64,000 nt of DNA from Streptomyces marianii (GCF_005795905.1 NZ_VAWE01000001.1:496001-560000), one strand, 5' to 3'; positions 34,515-43,492 are shown, numbered from the stretch's first letter. A program made the numbers and translations. Notes: generated by a model from the letters alone, not told the origin.

Positions 34515-36169
34515 TGGGCCTCCAGATAGCGGTGCACGAGCGTGACGGCCATCGCCCCTTCGCCGACCGCCGACGCCACGCGCTTGACCGACTCGGCGCG
34601 GACGTCCCCCGCCGCGAACACCCCGGGCACGCTGGTCTCGAGGTGGTACGGCGCCCGCGCCAGCGGCCAGCGGGGCGACCGTCCGCCCGCCTCGGGGAGG
34701 TCGGGGCCGGTCAGGACGAATCCCCGGTCGTCACGGGCGACCAGTCCGTCCAGCCACTGCGTCTGCGGTTCGGCCCCGATGAACACGAACAGCCAGGTGG
34801 CGTCGACCTCCCTGAGGGCCCCGGTGCGGTTGTCCCGCAGGGTCAGCCGCTCCAGGTGGCCCTTTCCGTCCCCGGCGGCCACCTCGGTGCACGGATGGAT
34901 GTCGATGTTGGGCACGGCCTCGATCTGCTGGATCAGGTAGGCGGACATGGAGTGGGTCAGGTCCGGGCCGCGCAGCAGCACATGGACCCTCGCGGCGAAG
35001 CGCGAGAAGTACACCGCCGCCTGCCCTGCGGAGTTGGCGCCGCCGACGATGTACACGTCGTCGCCGCGGCAGCTGGCCGCCTCGAAGGCCGCCGAGCCGT
35101 AGAAGACGCCGGCGCCGCAGTAGCCGTCGAGCTGTGCGCCCGCGAGGCGCCGGTAGGTGACCCCCGTGGCGAGGACGACGGTGTGCGCGCCGACCGAGGT
35201 GCCGTCCGCGAACCTCAGGACGCGTCCGGACCCCGCGGCCTCCAGCGCCACCACCTCGGTGGCGCTGAGTATCTCTGCGCCGAACCGGGACGCCTGCCGT
35301 CGCGCCCGGTCGGTGAGCTGCGCGCCGGTGACCCCGTCGGGGAAGCCCAGGTAGTTCTCGATCCGGCTGCTCTGCCCCGCCTGGCCGCCGGTGGCACTGC
35401 GCTCGACGAGCACGGTGCGCAGCCCCTCGGAGGCGGCGTACACGGCGGCGCCCAGCCCGGCCGGGCCGGCGCCGATGACGACGACGTCGTAGAAGTCGGC
35501 CGCGGGGCTGGTGCGCAGGCCGACGTGGGCGGCGAGTTCCGCCTCCGTGGGTGCGTGCAGGACCCTGCCCTCGGCGGTGACGACGAGGGGGACGTCCGCC
35601 GGTGTGAGCCCGGCCGCCTCGAGCAGCTGAGCGCCCTCGGGCTCGTCGGCGGCTATCCACCGGTACGGCACGAGGTTGCGCGCGAGGAACTCCCGTACGG
35701 CGAAGGAGGGGGCGGACCAGCGATGACCCACCAGCCTCGTCTCGGGCGTCTCCGGGTCGGATGTCGCGTCCCAGATGTCGACCAGGGTGTCGAGCACGGG
35801 GTAGAGGTTCTCCTCCGGCGGGCTCCAGGGCTTCAGCAGATAGTGGTCGAGATCGACGACGTTGATCGCGTCGATCGCCGCGCCCGTGTCCGCGTACGCG
35901 GTGAGCAGCACCCGCCGCGCCCGGGGGAACAGGTCCATGGCGGCCTCCAGGAACTGGACGCCGTTCATGGTGGGCATGCGGTAGTCGGCGATCATCACGG
36001 CGACCGCCTCGCCCCGCAGCCTGACCTCGCGCAGGGCTTCGAGGCCCTCGTCGCCCGAGGTGGCGCGCAGCACGCGGAAGCGGCCGCCGTAATGGCGCCG
36101 CAGATCACGGGCGATGGCCCGGGAGACTCCTGGATCGTCGTCGACGGTCAGGATCGTCGCCTTAGCCAT
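34511..36169 (-). CDS. Response-regulator receiver fused to thioredoxin-reductase-like FAD oxidoreductase
   Basis: 552 residues in three parts. Residues 1-125 are a CheY-like receiver with acidic pocket VDDDP and phospho-acceptor Asp in MIADYRMP (about 62), plus TAY and LLKPW. Residues ~130-220 are a thioredoxin/glutaredoxin-like segment (PSFAVREFLARNLVPYRWI, GLTPADVPLVVT). Residues ~228-550 are the two-domain TrxR fold: FAD motif VVVIGAGPAGLGAAVYA, NADPH motif YIVGGANSAGQAAVYF and the late GVFAAGDVR. The redox-active CxxC of TrxR is absent: the corresponding segment reads GAGVFYGSAAFEAASC. It is first in the operon with the sensor kinase. Likely a phosphorylation-controlled flavin oxidoreductase; partner unknown. 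Confidence 0.92.
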   Translation of the reverse strand: MAKATILTVDDDPGVSRAIARDLRRHYGGRFRVLRATSGDEGLEALREVRLRGEAVAVMIADYRMPTMNGVQFLEAAMDLFPRARRVLLTAYADTGAAIDAINVVDLDHYLLKPWSPPEENLYPVLDTLVDIWDATSDPETPETRLVGHRWSAPSFAVREFLARNLVPYRWIAADEPEGAQLLEAAGLTPADVPLVVTAEGRVLHAPTEAELAAHVGLRTSPAADFYDVVVIGAGPAGLGAAVYAASEGLRTVLVERSATGGQAGQSSRIENYLGFPDGVTGAQLTDRARRQASRFGAEILSATEVVALEAAGSGRVLRFADGTSVGAHTVVLATGVTYRRLAGAQLDGYCGAGVFYGSAAFEAASCRGDDVYIVGGANSAGQAAVYFSRFAARVHVLLRGPDLTHSMSAYLIQQIEAVPNIDIHPCTEVAAGDGKGHLERLTLRDNRTGALREVDATWLFVFIGAEPQTQWLDGLVARDDRGFVLTGPDLPEAGGRSPRWPLARAPYHLETSVPGVFAAGDVRAESVKRVASAVGEGAMAVTLVHRYLEAQ

Positions 36170-36627
36170 CTCCTCATGATGCGCCCGCGGTCCTGCGGGC
36201 GCCTGCCGGAACAGCGTCCCCTGGGCGTCCCCCCGGTGCGGGCGGATGCCGGGCGTGGGCTCTCCGCGGGCGCTCGGAGAGACGTACGGGCCGGGACAGG
36301 CGCCGGCGGGGCTCTGCGCCGGGGCGATCCGGCCGCCGGGGCGAGGCGTACGCGTTTACTGCCGCAGAGCCGGACGGACTGGGCTGCATGGTGATCGAGC
36401 TCGGGAGCGGGGGCGCCTTGCGTGCTGCCGGCCCGGTCCCGCCACGCCTCCGTCCGCTCCCTGGAGCGAGACGCACGCCCCGGCGTCGACGCGGTCACCC
36501 GGCACGTGGCCGAACGCGACCCCGCCGCGCGCCGCCGGCTGTGACACCCGCCGTTTGCGGCTGGTGACGGAGTTCCTACCGGCACCCCCACCCAGCCGAG
36601 GTTCCCTTCGGCCGACCGGGTTGGCTG
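36170..36627. other. Intergenic, no supported gene
   Basis: About 460 nt between the receiver-TrxR gene and the amidohydrolase remnant. Reading frames here lack ribosome sites and coding character. It holds the divergent promoter of the redox operon and perhaps decayed 5' sequence of the amidohydrolase. Confidence 0.4.
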
Positions 36628-36746
36628 AGGTGCGGCTGGGGGTTTCCCATCGCATGATCGAGAAGCTGCCCGTCGACAAGGCGGCCCGGCAGCGCATCCT
36701 CGGCGGCAACGCCGAGGCCCTCTTCGACCTCAGGAGCCGTCCGTGA
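36628..36746 (+). pseudogene. C-terminal remnant of an amidohydrolase
   Basis: The last ~40 codons, VRLGVSHRMIEKLPVDKAA then RQRILGGNAEALFDL, match the end of metal-dependent amidohydrolase-2 proteins (IxxLPVx...KILGGNAxRLF). The rest of the gene is gone: upstream frames have no amidohydrolase motifs. Its stop overlaps the P450 start (GTGA at 36743), so it was once the upstream partner of the P450 in an operon. Confidence 0.6.
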
Positions 36747-37975
36747 CCACGACGCACGACCCCGTCGCCGCAGCCGAGCGGTGCACCCCTGCGTACCGAA
36801 GGAACCCGCACCCGGTCTACTCGGCCCTTCGTGAAGCGGCGCCCGTCTGCCCGATGACACCGCCGCACGGCGTCAAGACGTACCTGATCACCCGGTACGA
36901 GGACGCCCGCGCGGCCCTGTCGGACCCCCGGCTGAGCAAGGACATGTACGGGGCCATGGACGCGTACCGGAGGATCTTCGGTGACTCGTCGGTGGCACTG
37001 GACGACAACATGCTCAACTCCGACGCGCCCAAGCACACCCGGCTGCGCAAACTCGTCAACTCCGAGTTCACCCCGCGCCGGGTCGAGGCCCTGCGGCCGA
37101 AGATCCAGGACATCGTGGACCGGCTACTCGACGCGTGCCCGACTGGGACACCGTTCGACCTGCTTCCGGCCTTCGCCTTCCCGCTGCCCATGACCGTGAT
37201 CTGCGAGCTGCTCGGCGTGCCGCCGAAGGAGCGGTCGCTGATGCAGGAACTGTCCACGACGGTGGCCCAGACAGGCCTCAGCGAGGAGTCCAAGCGGGCC
37301 CAGCAACAGGCGGATGAGGATTTCCACGCCTACTTCACCGAGCTCATCGCACGCAAGCGCAGCAAGCCGGGTGACGACCTGCTCAGCGCGCTCGCCGCGA
37401 CCAAGGACGGCGGGCTCACCGAGAACGAACTCGTCTCCACCGCGTTCGTCCTGATGTTCGCCGGCCACAAGACGACCGCGTACCTCATCGGCAACGCCGT
37501 GTACCACCTCCTCGCCAACCCCGCGCAACTCCGCACCGTGCAGAAGGACCCGGAGCTGATCGGCCCGGCGGTGGAGGAACTGATCCGCTATGACAGCTCG
37601 GTCGAGAGCTCGACCTTCCGGTACTCGACCGAGGACATGGAAATCGGCGGCACCCGCATCCCCAAGGGCGCCCTGGTCCAGATCTCGCTCCTCTCCGCCA
37701 ACCGCGACCCGCTGAAGTTCGAGAACCCCGACGAGTTCGACGTGCACCGCCAGGGCACCGCCGCCCACATCGGCTTCGGCCACGGCAGCCACTACTGCAT
37801 CGGAGCGCCGCTGGCCCGGCTGGAGACGCAACTCGCGCTCAGCAGCCTGTTCAGGCGGTTCCCGAAGATCACACTCGCCGACCCGCAGGCCGAACCGGCG
37901 TGGATGGAGGTCCCGTTCCCGGCCTTCCGCGGCCTCACGAACCTACCGGTCGTCCTCCAACCCGCCGCCTCCTGA
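36743..37975 (+). CDS. Cytochrome P450 with Lys in the I-helix acid position
   Basis: 410 residues, class I bacterial type. K-helix ExxR is intact (EELIRYDSSVES) and the heme loop FGHGSHYCIGAPLARLE is normal. The I-helix, however, reads FAGHKTTAY: the conserved acid before Thr is Lys (about residue 243). GTG start overlaps the amidohydrolase-remnant stop. No ferredoxin or ferredoxin reductase is nearby, so redox partners must be encoded elsewhere. It is followed after 153 nt by a VOC-domain gene. A 56-bp relic of a second P450 3' end with the same terminal sequence is at 43493. Function unknown; a tailoring or detoxifying hydroxylase is the default idea. Confidence 0.92.
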   Translation: MTTTHDPVAAAERCTPAYRRNPHPVYSALREAAPVCPMTPPHGVKTYLITRYEDARAALSDPRLSKDMYGAMDAYRRIFGDSSVALDDNMLNSDAPKHTRLRKLVNSEFTPRRVEALRPKIQDIVDRLLDACPTGTPFDLLPAFAFPLPMTVICELLGVPPKERSLMQELSTTVAQTGLSEESKRAQQQADEDFHAYFTELIARKRSKPGDDLLSALAATKDGGLTENELVSTAFVLMFAGHKTTAYLIGNAVYHLLANPAQLRTVQKDPELIGPAVEELIRYDSSVESSTFRYSTEDMEIGGTRIPKGALVQISLLSANRDPLKFENPDEFDVHRQGTAAHIGFGHGSHYCIGAPLARLETQLALSSLFRRFPKITLADPQAEPAWMEVPFPAFRGLTNLPVVLQPAAS

Positions 37976-38128
37976 ACGCCGGCGGTCTGAACGAACAACG
38001 TCCGGCCCTGGTGCCACCCGGTACGGGTCGTCTTCCCAACACTTGGCGCCGTGTCGGCGCTGAGAGGGCGCGACACAGGTCGGGGGAGCGTCCGAGCCTC
38101 ACATTCCGCACGAAAGAGAGTCACCGTC

Positions 38129-38905
38129 ATGGCAGACGCACCCGAAGGCACACCGATCTGGGCCGACGCGATGTTCTCCGACCTGGAAGGGGCCAAGGCC
38201 TTCTACGGCGAGGTCCTGGGCTGGACGTTCGGCGAGCCGTCGTCGCAGTACGGCAACTACACGCAGGCGTACGCGGACGGCAAGGCCGTCGCCGCGGTGG
38301 CACCGCCCATGCCCGGGCAGGAGGGGCACTCCCAGTGGCGCCTCTACCTGGCGTCCCCGGACGCCGCCGCCACCGCCGGGAAGATCCGGCAGAACGGCGG
38401 CACCGTACTCATGGAGCCGATGCAGGTCGGCGACCTCGGGACGATGTGCCTCGCGCAGGACCCGAGCGGTGTCGCCTTCGGCGTCTGGCAACCGGGCACG
38501 CACAAGGGCTTCGAGGCGACGAACGTCCCCGGCTCGTTTTACTGGGCGGAGGTCTTCACCCGCGAGCCCGGGAAGTCCGACGCGTTCTTCCCCGCGGTCT
38601 TCGGCTACAGCGTGAAGGCAGTAGCCGAAGAGAGTGACGACCTCATCGCCTTCGAGCTGCGCGGACAGCCCGTTCTCGGACGCATGAACATGACCGACAA
38701 GGGAGGCTTTCAGCCCGGCACACCTCCGTACATCCAGGCTTGCTGGTCCGTCGCGGACTGCGACGTCGCGGTGAAGGCGGCCCAGAAGCTCGGGGGCAGA
38801 GTGGTGTTCGGGCCGAGGACCATGCCGTTCGGACGACTCGCGGCCGTCATGGACCCGCACGGCGCGCCGTTTGCCGTCATCGACACCACCACGACTGGCC
38901 GGTAG
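38129..38905 (+). CDS. VOC-family protein (two glyoxalase-like modules), copy 1
   Basis: 258 residues from ATG 38129 with AGAGAG about 7 nt upstream. Two VOC (glyoxalase/extradiol-type) modules: residues ~5-120 (PIWADAMFSDLEGAKAFYGEVLGWTFG, MLMEPMQ-like MEPMQVGDLGTMCLAQDPSGVAFGVWQ) and ~130-255 (SFYWAEVFTREPGKSDAFFPAVFGY, GRVVFGPRTMPFGRLAAVMDPHGAPFAVI). This tandem type is common in streptomycetes and close to the 'hydroxylase' StfX-like group; substrate unknown. The first ~480 nt are almost identical (about ten differences) to the copy at 46794, and the rest is clearly more diverged. A strong terminator lies about 100 nt downstream. Confidence 0.88.
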   Translation: MADAPEGTPIWADAMFSDLEGAKAFYGEVLGWTFGEPSSQYGNYTQAYADGKAVAAVAPPMPGQEGHSQWRLYLASPDAAATAGKIRQNGGTVLMEPMQVGDLGTMCLAQDPSGVAFGVWQPGTHKGFEATNVPGSFYWAEVFTREPGKSDAFFPAVFGYSVKAVAEESDDLIAFELRGQPVLGRMNMTDKGGFQPGTPPYIQACWSVADCDVAVKAAQKLGGRVVFGPRTMPFGRLAAVMDPHGAPFAVIDTTTTGR

Positions 38906-39007
38906 CCGGCCCTCTGCTGACCGGTGGAAGTCGCCGCCGAGCCCAGCGCCCTTCCAGCGGGATGACGCCGCGGTCAAGCGTGGCTGATGGTGACATGACG
39001 AAGCCCG

Positions 39008-39047
39008 TGCCGCGGGTGTGGTGAGTGCGATCACCACACCCGCGGCA
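39008..39047. terminator. Terminator hairpin after VOC copy 1
   Basis: A perfect 17-bp stem (39008-39024 with 39031-39047) with a 6-nt loop. It lies 102 nt after the VOC stop. Confidence 0.8.
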
Positions 39048-39482
39048 GTGGTGAGAGTCGGCGCCGACGGATGGACTGACGATCTCGGTCGGACGCGGGG
39101 GAAGCCGGACACCCGTGCGTCGAGTGGGTGGAATCCAGCCGCCGTCCCAAGAGCAGGGGGGTCTTTGCGCGAAGTGATCTTGTCCGGTCCGGACTGATCC
39201 GCATCATGCAATGCCCCCTGGCCTCAAGAGGAGCAGAGGGTGAAAAGAGTCCTGCGGACAGGGTGGGCGGCTTTCAAATAGCCGCACCCAAACAAGAGAC
39301 TAATTCATCCATTCGGCTCAGCATGGTTGCGCTGCTTGGGTGGCGGCGTGACAGTTGAGGCACCAGGCGCTGAGCGCCGCCCATAGCGGGCATGTGCGGC
39401 CATTGCGTTCCACCCCTCACACCTCGTCCACCAATAGCGAGGAAGCGAGTGGTGGATCCTGACCGCACAGAGAGGAGATGTC
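39048..39482. other. Lower-GC intergenic region
   Basis: 435 nt without a supported gene. From about 39200 the base composition drops visibly (e.g. gactaattcatccattcgg), unlike the flanks, and stays lower through the two ABM genes to about 40320. A 76-codon open frame at 39128 has no ribosome site and no recognisable content. The promoter of the first ABM gene must lie here. Confidence 0.5.
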
Positions 39483-39785
39483 ATGAGCAGCTCTTCCCGA
39501 ATACGTGTCGTCCTTCGCGTCCAGCTTCACGAGGGCATGGGAGCGAAGTATGCGTCCGCTTACAACCTGGTCCGCGACGACATAGCAAAGGCTGATGGAT
39601 ACATCAGCAGCCAGCTGTGTCAGTCGGTATCCGAGCCAGACACGTGGATCCTCACCAGCGAATGGGCGTCGCCGGACGACTATCAGGCATTCGTGGAGGA
39701 CGAGGGCTTTACGGCCCGTCGCGCTTCAATGCGCGCATGTGTTCGCGACGGGAAATCTTCGCAGTACGCGGTCGTATCTGAGTGA
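39483..39785 (+). CDS. Antibiotic-biosynthesis-monooxygenase (ABM) domain protein
   Basis: 100 residues, a single ferredoxin-like ABM/Dabb-type fold: VVLRVQLHEGMGAKYASAYNLV, DGYISSQLCQS, DTWILTSEWASPDDYQAFVEDEGF. GAGGAG precedes the ATG by 6 nt. Small ABM proteins act as cofactor-free oxygenases in aromatic polyketide tailoring (e.g. ActVA-Orf6 type) or have unknown roles in primary metabolism. It faces a second ABM gene across a terminator. Codon use is less GC-biased than neighbours, suggesting recent acquisition. Confidence 0.82.
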   Translation: MSSSSRIRVVLRVQLHEGMGAKYASAYNLVRDDIAKADGYISSQLCQSVSEPDTWILTSEWASPDDYQAFVEDEGFTARRASMRACVRDGKSSQYAVVSE

Positions 39786-39800
39786 AGCCCGCAGCGAACA

Positions 39801-39837
39801 AGCGGCCGTCTCCCAGAGCGTTCGGGAGGCGGCCGCT
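39801..39837. terminator. Bidirectional terminator between the two ABM genes
   Basis: A 14-bp stem with one mismatch, AGCGGCCGtCTCCC with GGGAGgCGGCCGCT, and a 9-nt loop. It is 15 nt after one stop and 44 nt before the other. Confidence 0.85.
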
Positions 39838-39881
39838 CCCGTCACAACCACCGTGGCCGCCGACTCAAGGCGCGATATCAC

Positions 39882-40214
39882 TTAGCCCCTGGCGTGGGAT
39901 GATGCTACTTCGTACAGCCGAGGATGAAACTCGAGAACGTTCGCAGCGGCTTCTTCCAGGAGAGTCTGGATCTCCGGATCAGCCATCATGGCATGGAAGT
40001 CCTCCTCGGTCTCCCATTGGGAGTAGTTGACGACAGACTTGCCGTCCAGGCTGGCGTGAAAGTTCGCGCAAATGAAACCCGGCAAGTGCTTGATTGAGCC
40101 TTCCGTGGCCTCCGCCAGCAGGGCAAGCACCTCTTTCTGGTGCTCGGGCGAGACTTTGAGAACGTTGACGAGTGTGACTACTGGGCGACTGGAATCGATG
40201 TGAGCGATGGCCAT
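39882..40214 (-). CDS. ABM-domain protein, second copy type
   Basis: 110 residues, also one ABM fold: VVTLVNVLKVSPEHQKEVLALL, LPGFICANFHASLDGKSVVNYSQWETEEDFHAMM, and a C-terminal helix with FHPRLYEV. It is a different subfamily from the facing gene (the W-E-T-E-E-D-F block is characteristic of the polyketide-associated ABM proteins). ATG start; upstream 260 nt to the IS remnant hold no gene. Reduced GC like its neighbour. An isolated pair like this suggests a relic of an aromatic polyketide or quinone-modifying locus. Confidence 0.82.
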   Translation of the reverse strand: MAIAHIDSSRPVVTLVNVLKVSPEHQKEVLALLAEATEGSIKHLPGFICANFHASLDGKSVVNYSQWETEEDFHAMMADPEIQTLLEEAAANVLEFHPRLYEVASSHARG

Positions 40215-40476
40215 GGATCATCGATTCCCCGAATGGCAAGCACTCTCGGCACCATCCAGAGAAATATCCCACGAACGAGTGACTTCACCTACCTCTAGAG
40301 CCGTCTGACTCGCCCCTCACTCGTTCGAGCTGACCTCACGCTCCGATCAGCCACCTGCGTCTTCCGCAACAAGCGCGTCCGGCGGCCGGGGGTCCGTGCC
40401 GAGGCGAACCATCCAGCCAAGTGGCCGACATCGCTTCGCCGGAGGAGCTCGAATCGCAGTGGTGAGTCCGATGTGT

Positions 40477-40779
40477 TCAGTGGTCGTAGGCGATCAGGGA
40501 TCGTTTGATCTCGGTGTTGGTGGTCCAGTTGTGCCGGATGCCGACGGCGAGGGCGAGGAGTGGTTGTCCGGTGCGGGCGAAGACTCCGGCGGGGGTTCTG
40601 CCGCCGTGTTGTTCCAGGCTGAGCTGGCCTTTGAGGGTATCGATCAACCGCAGGTCGTCGTGCCGGGTGGACACCTGCCGGGCCAGCGCCTCGATGACAT
40701 GGCTGATCAGCGGCCCGTCGGCGACCAGCCGCTTGTCCTCACGCTTCGCCAAGTCGTCCACGGCGCCGCATAGGGGCAT
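40477..40779 (-). pseudogene. IS982-family transposase C-terminal remnant
   Basis: The last ~54 codons (DTLKGQLSLEQHGGRTPAGV then FARTGQPLLALA, RHNW, KRSLIAYDH) match the C-terminus of IS982-type transposases, including the conserved DTLKGQLxLExHGGRTxxGV block. Upstream the frame (from MPLCGAVDDLAKRED) does not resemble the transposase core, so the element is truncated and probably rearranged. No inverted repeat ends are recognised. It lies directly upstream of the MFS exporter gene. Confidence 0.7.
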
Positions 40780-40905
40780 GGTCCGCCACCTCCTGCGGAA
40801 GGTCCATGGCAGGCCGGACCTCGGTGTCGTCTCCCGTTGGCCGATGCCCCCCGGACGGGGCGCGGAATCCGCCCCTGGTCCGGGCCCCGACACCAATGGC
40901 CCAGC

Positions 40906-40936
40906 ATTTCTATACGAGACGGTGCCGTATAGAAAT
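40906..40936. promoter_or_regulatory. Perfect operator palindrome before the MFS gene
   Basis: ATTTCTATACG (40906-40916) and CGTATAGAAAT (40926-40936) are perfect 11-bp inverted repeats around a 9-nt centre. The site ends 11 nt before the ATG of the exporter. The pattern (ATAC-n-GTAT core) is of the TetR/QacR kind. No TetR gene is adjacent; the upstream side is an IS remnant. Confidence 0.8.
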
Positions 40937-40947
40937 ACGCTGCGATC

Positions 40948-42564
40948 ATGTCCACACCGCCGGGCGCACCCCCCGCCCCACCCCGGGTTCCGGAAGCCGT
41001 TCACCGACGCCGCTGGCTCATTCTGGCCGTATCGATGTTCACCGTTTTCGTCGTGGTGCTGGGCCACTCGGTCCTCAACGTGGCGGTCAAGACCATCGCC
41101 TCCCCGGCGCCCGTGGGTATCGGCGCCACACAGGGGGAGCTGGAATGGGCCATCAACTCCTACACCCTCGTCTTCGCCGCCCTGCTGTTCACGGCCGGTC
41201 TGATCGGCGACCGCGCGGGCCGCAGGAGGACCCTGCTGTTCGGCATGGCCGTGTTCGGCATCGGCTCGGCGCTGGCCGCGTTCTCCGGCTCGTCCGGCGA
41301 GCTCATCGCCTACCGCGCGGTGATGGGCCTCGGCGCCGCGTTCGTGATGCCGGCGACCCTCGCCGTCCTCATGAACGTCTTCGAACGGGACGAGCAGCCC
41401 AAGGCTCTGGGGATCTGGGCGGGCGGGGTGGGCATCGCCATCGCCCTCGGTCCGCTCACGGGCGGGCTGCTGCTGGAACACTTCTGGTGGGGTTCGATCT
41501 TCCTGGTGAACGTGCCGGTGGTGGTCGTCGGCTTCGTCGCGATGGCCCTGCTCGTCCCCGACTCCCGGGACCCCGAACCCGGCCGGATCGACCCCGTCGG
41601 CGTGCTGCTGTCCATCGTCGGGCTCGTCCTGCTCGTCTACGGGATCATCCACGGCGGTGAACTCGCCTCGCTCTCCGACCGGTCCGTGCTGCTGCCCCTG
41701 GTCGGCGGGCTCACCGTGCTGGCGGTGTTCGTGGTGTACGAGCACCGCATCGACCACCCGGCACTGGACTTCTCGTACTTCAGGAATCCCGCGTTCTCCG
41801 CCGCGATCACCGCGACCGCTCTCGCCTTCCTCTCGATGATGGGCGTCGCGTTCTTCTCGGTGTTCTACCTCCAGAGCGTGCTCGGCCACAGCCCGCTGCA
41901 GGCCGGTCTGCTGGTGCTGCCGCTCGCGGTGGCCCAGTCGCTGTCCGCACCGCGCGCCCGGCTGGCCGTCGCCCGGTTCGGGGCCAAGGCGACCTGCACG
42001 GCCGGAATGATGATGATCTCGACCGGGCTCGCCTGCTTCGCCTTCTTCGACACCTCGACCCCGCTGTGGGCGCTGGAGCTCGCCTTCTTCGTGCAGGGCG
42101 CCGGCATGGGGCTTGTCATGTCACCCGTCACGGTCACGGTCATGCAGGCGCTGCCGAGGGAGAAGGCGGGCGTGGCCTCCGCGATCAACAACACCTTCCG
42201 GCAGGTCGGCGGGGCGCTGGGCGTGGCCGTTCTCGGCTCCCTGCTGTCGGCCGCGTACCGGGGCGGGATCGAGAGCACCCTGGAGCGCGCCCCCGGCGTC
42301 CCGGACGAGGCGAAGCACGCGGCGGGCGAGTCGCTGGAGGCGACACTGGCCGTCGCCGAACGGCTCGGCCCCGCCGGACAGCTCCTGATCGCGCCCGCGC
42401 ACCAGGCGTTCCTCGTCGCCATGCACCTGGCGGCGCTGTGCGCGGCGACGGTGACGCTCATCGGCGCGGTCGTCGTGGCCATGTATCTCCCCGGCCGGCG
42501 GAAGCCCGCGGACGCACCGGCCCTGCCGGACGAGCGCCCGGCGGCGGGGGTGGCCCGGGGATGA
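40948..42564 (+). CDS. MFS drug exporter, DHA2 (EmrB/QacA) type
   Basis: 538 residues with about 14 membrane helices. Motif A in the first inter-helix loop reads [16 protein letters not shown], motif C-like region [21 protein letters not shown], and the helix 1 start [28 protein letters not shown] is typical of the 14-TMS DHA2 family. It probably exports a toxic small molecule using the proton gradient. Transcription is likely controlled by the perfect palindrome just upstream. The following phosphotransferase gene overlaps by ATGA, so the two are coupled. Confidence 0.93.
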   Translation: MSTPPGAPPAPPRVPEAVHRRRWLILAVSMFTVFVVVLGHSVLNVAVKTIASPAPVGIGATQGELEWAINSYTLVFAALLFTAGLIGDRAGRRRTLLFGMAVFGIGSALAAFSGSSGELIAYRAVMGLGAAFVMPATLAVLMNVFERDEQPKALGIWAGGVGIAIALGPLTGGLLLEHFWWGSIFLVNVPVVVVGFVAMALLVPDSRDPEPGRIDPVGVLLSIVGLVLLVYGIIHGGELASLSDRSVLLPLVGGLTVLAVFVVYEHRIDHPALDFSYFRNPAFSAAITATALAFLSMMGVAFFSVFYLQSVLGHSPLQAGLLVLPLAVAQSLSAPRARLAVARFGAKATCTAGMMMISTGLACFAFFDTSTPLWALELAFFVQGAGMGLVMSPVTVTVMQALPREKAGVASAINNTFRQVGGALGVAVLGSLLSAAYRGGIESTLERAPGVPDEAKHAAGESLEATLAVAERLGPAGQLLIAPAHQAFLVAMHLAALCAATVTLIGAVVVAMYLPGRRKPADAPALPDERPAAGVARG

Positions 42565-43427
42565 CCGGCAGAGAACCTGCGGTGGACGACACGTCGAGAT
42601 CAACGGAGACCACAGTGACCACTTCCACATGGGCGGATTTGCCGACCACGGTGCGCCTCCGCCTGGAGGACGACCTCAAGCCGATCGGGCCGCCCTCGCT
42701 CGTCGCTGACGACTTCACACCGGGCCTGCGGGTCCGGTTCCCGACCGACGACGGCACCGTGTTCGTCAAGGCGATCCGCTCGGACTCGGGGCCCGCGGCT
42801 TCCTACCGGACGGAGGCTGCCGTCAGTAAAGTGCTCCCCGCTGGGATCAGCCCCCAGCTACTGATCTCGCTCGAGTGTGACGGTTGGGTGGCCCTTGCCT
42901 TCCACTTCCACGCAGGACGCCACGCAGATCTGACCCCTGGCTCTCCCGACCTGCAACCAGTCGTCGACGCCGTTGGCAGGCTCCACGTACCGCTGACACC
43001 GAACCCGCTCCCCGGCGCCCCGCACATCACGACCAACCCCGTTCTCCAGGAAGCCGACCACAGGCGTTTCCCCGGCGATACGCTGCTCCACTGCGACCTG
43101 GGTGCCAAGAACCTCGTGATCGCCGAGGACGGCCAGATCAGGATCATCCGCTGGGCCCGCCCTCACCGAGGACCGGCGTGGATCGACACCGCATTCCTGA
43201 TACCGCAACTCATTCTCGCCGGACACACCGCCCAGGAAGCCGAGAAATGGGTGGACCAGGTCCCGGCCTACCAACAAGCCGACAAAGCAGCGATCAACCT
43301 CTTCGCGGCCGCCCTGACCGGGTACTGGCTCAGCCGCGCGCCACAGCCCCCCTCGAACCGCGCTCACTCCCGTGACCGGATCATCGACGCCGCCCGCGCA
43401 TGGGTCAGACACCGGTCGTTTGTCTGA
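42561..43427 (+). CDS. Aminoglycoside-phosphotransferase-fold protein, metal-site Asp missing
   Basis: 288 residues of the APH/ChoK kinase-like fold. Catalytic loop [10 protein letters not shown] is present (Asp about 179). The DFG-equivalent that should give a metal-binding Asp (usually VIDW or VVDW) reads IIRWARP, i.e. Arg at about 197, followed by the normal [10 protein letters not shown]. The N-terminal lobe has [11 protein letters not shown] with the ATP-binding Lys. The protein may be an inactive or altered kinase. It starts inside the stop of the exporter gene (ATGA), suggesting joint use in self-resistance or detoxification. No frameshift is seen. Confidence 0.8.
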   Translation: MTGREPAVDDTSRSTETTVTTSTWADLPTTVRLRLEDDLKPIGPPSLVADDFTPGLRVRFPTDDGTVFVKAIRSDSGPAASYRTEAAVSKVLPAGISPQLLISLECDGWVALAFHFHAGRHADLTPGSPDLQPVVDAVGRLHVPLTPNPLPGAPHITTNPVLQEADHRRFPGDTLLHCDLGAKNLVIAEDGQIRIIRWARPHRGPAWIDTAFLIPQLILAGHTAQEAEKWVDQVPAYQQADKAAINLFAAALTGYWLSRAPQPPSNRAHSRDRIIDAARAWVRHRSFV

Positions 43428-43492
43428 CCCAGGGCCGTCCATCGGCACCGCCCACGCGGAAGGGCCGCAGCTTCGCCCTGTCGGGTGCCTCC

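Noticed and set aside
36246..36627. Upstream part of the amidohydrolase frame as coding
   Set aside because: The frame is open but contains none of the metal-binding motifs and has non-protein-like composition until about 36628.
39128..39358. 76-codon plus-strand open frame
   Set aside because: No ribosome site, mixed composition, no recognisable family; it looks like chance in lower-GC DNA.
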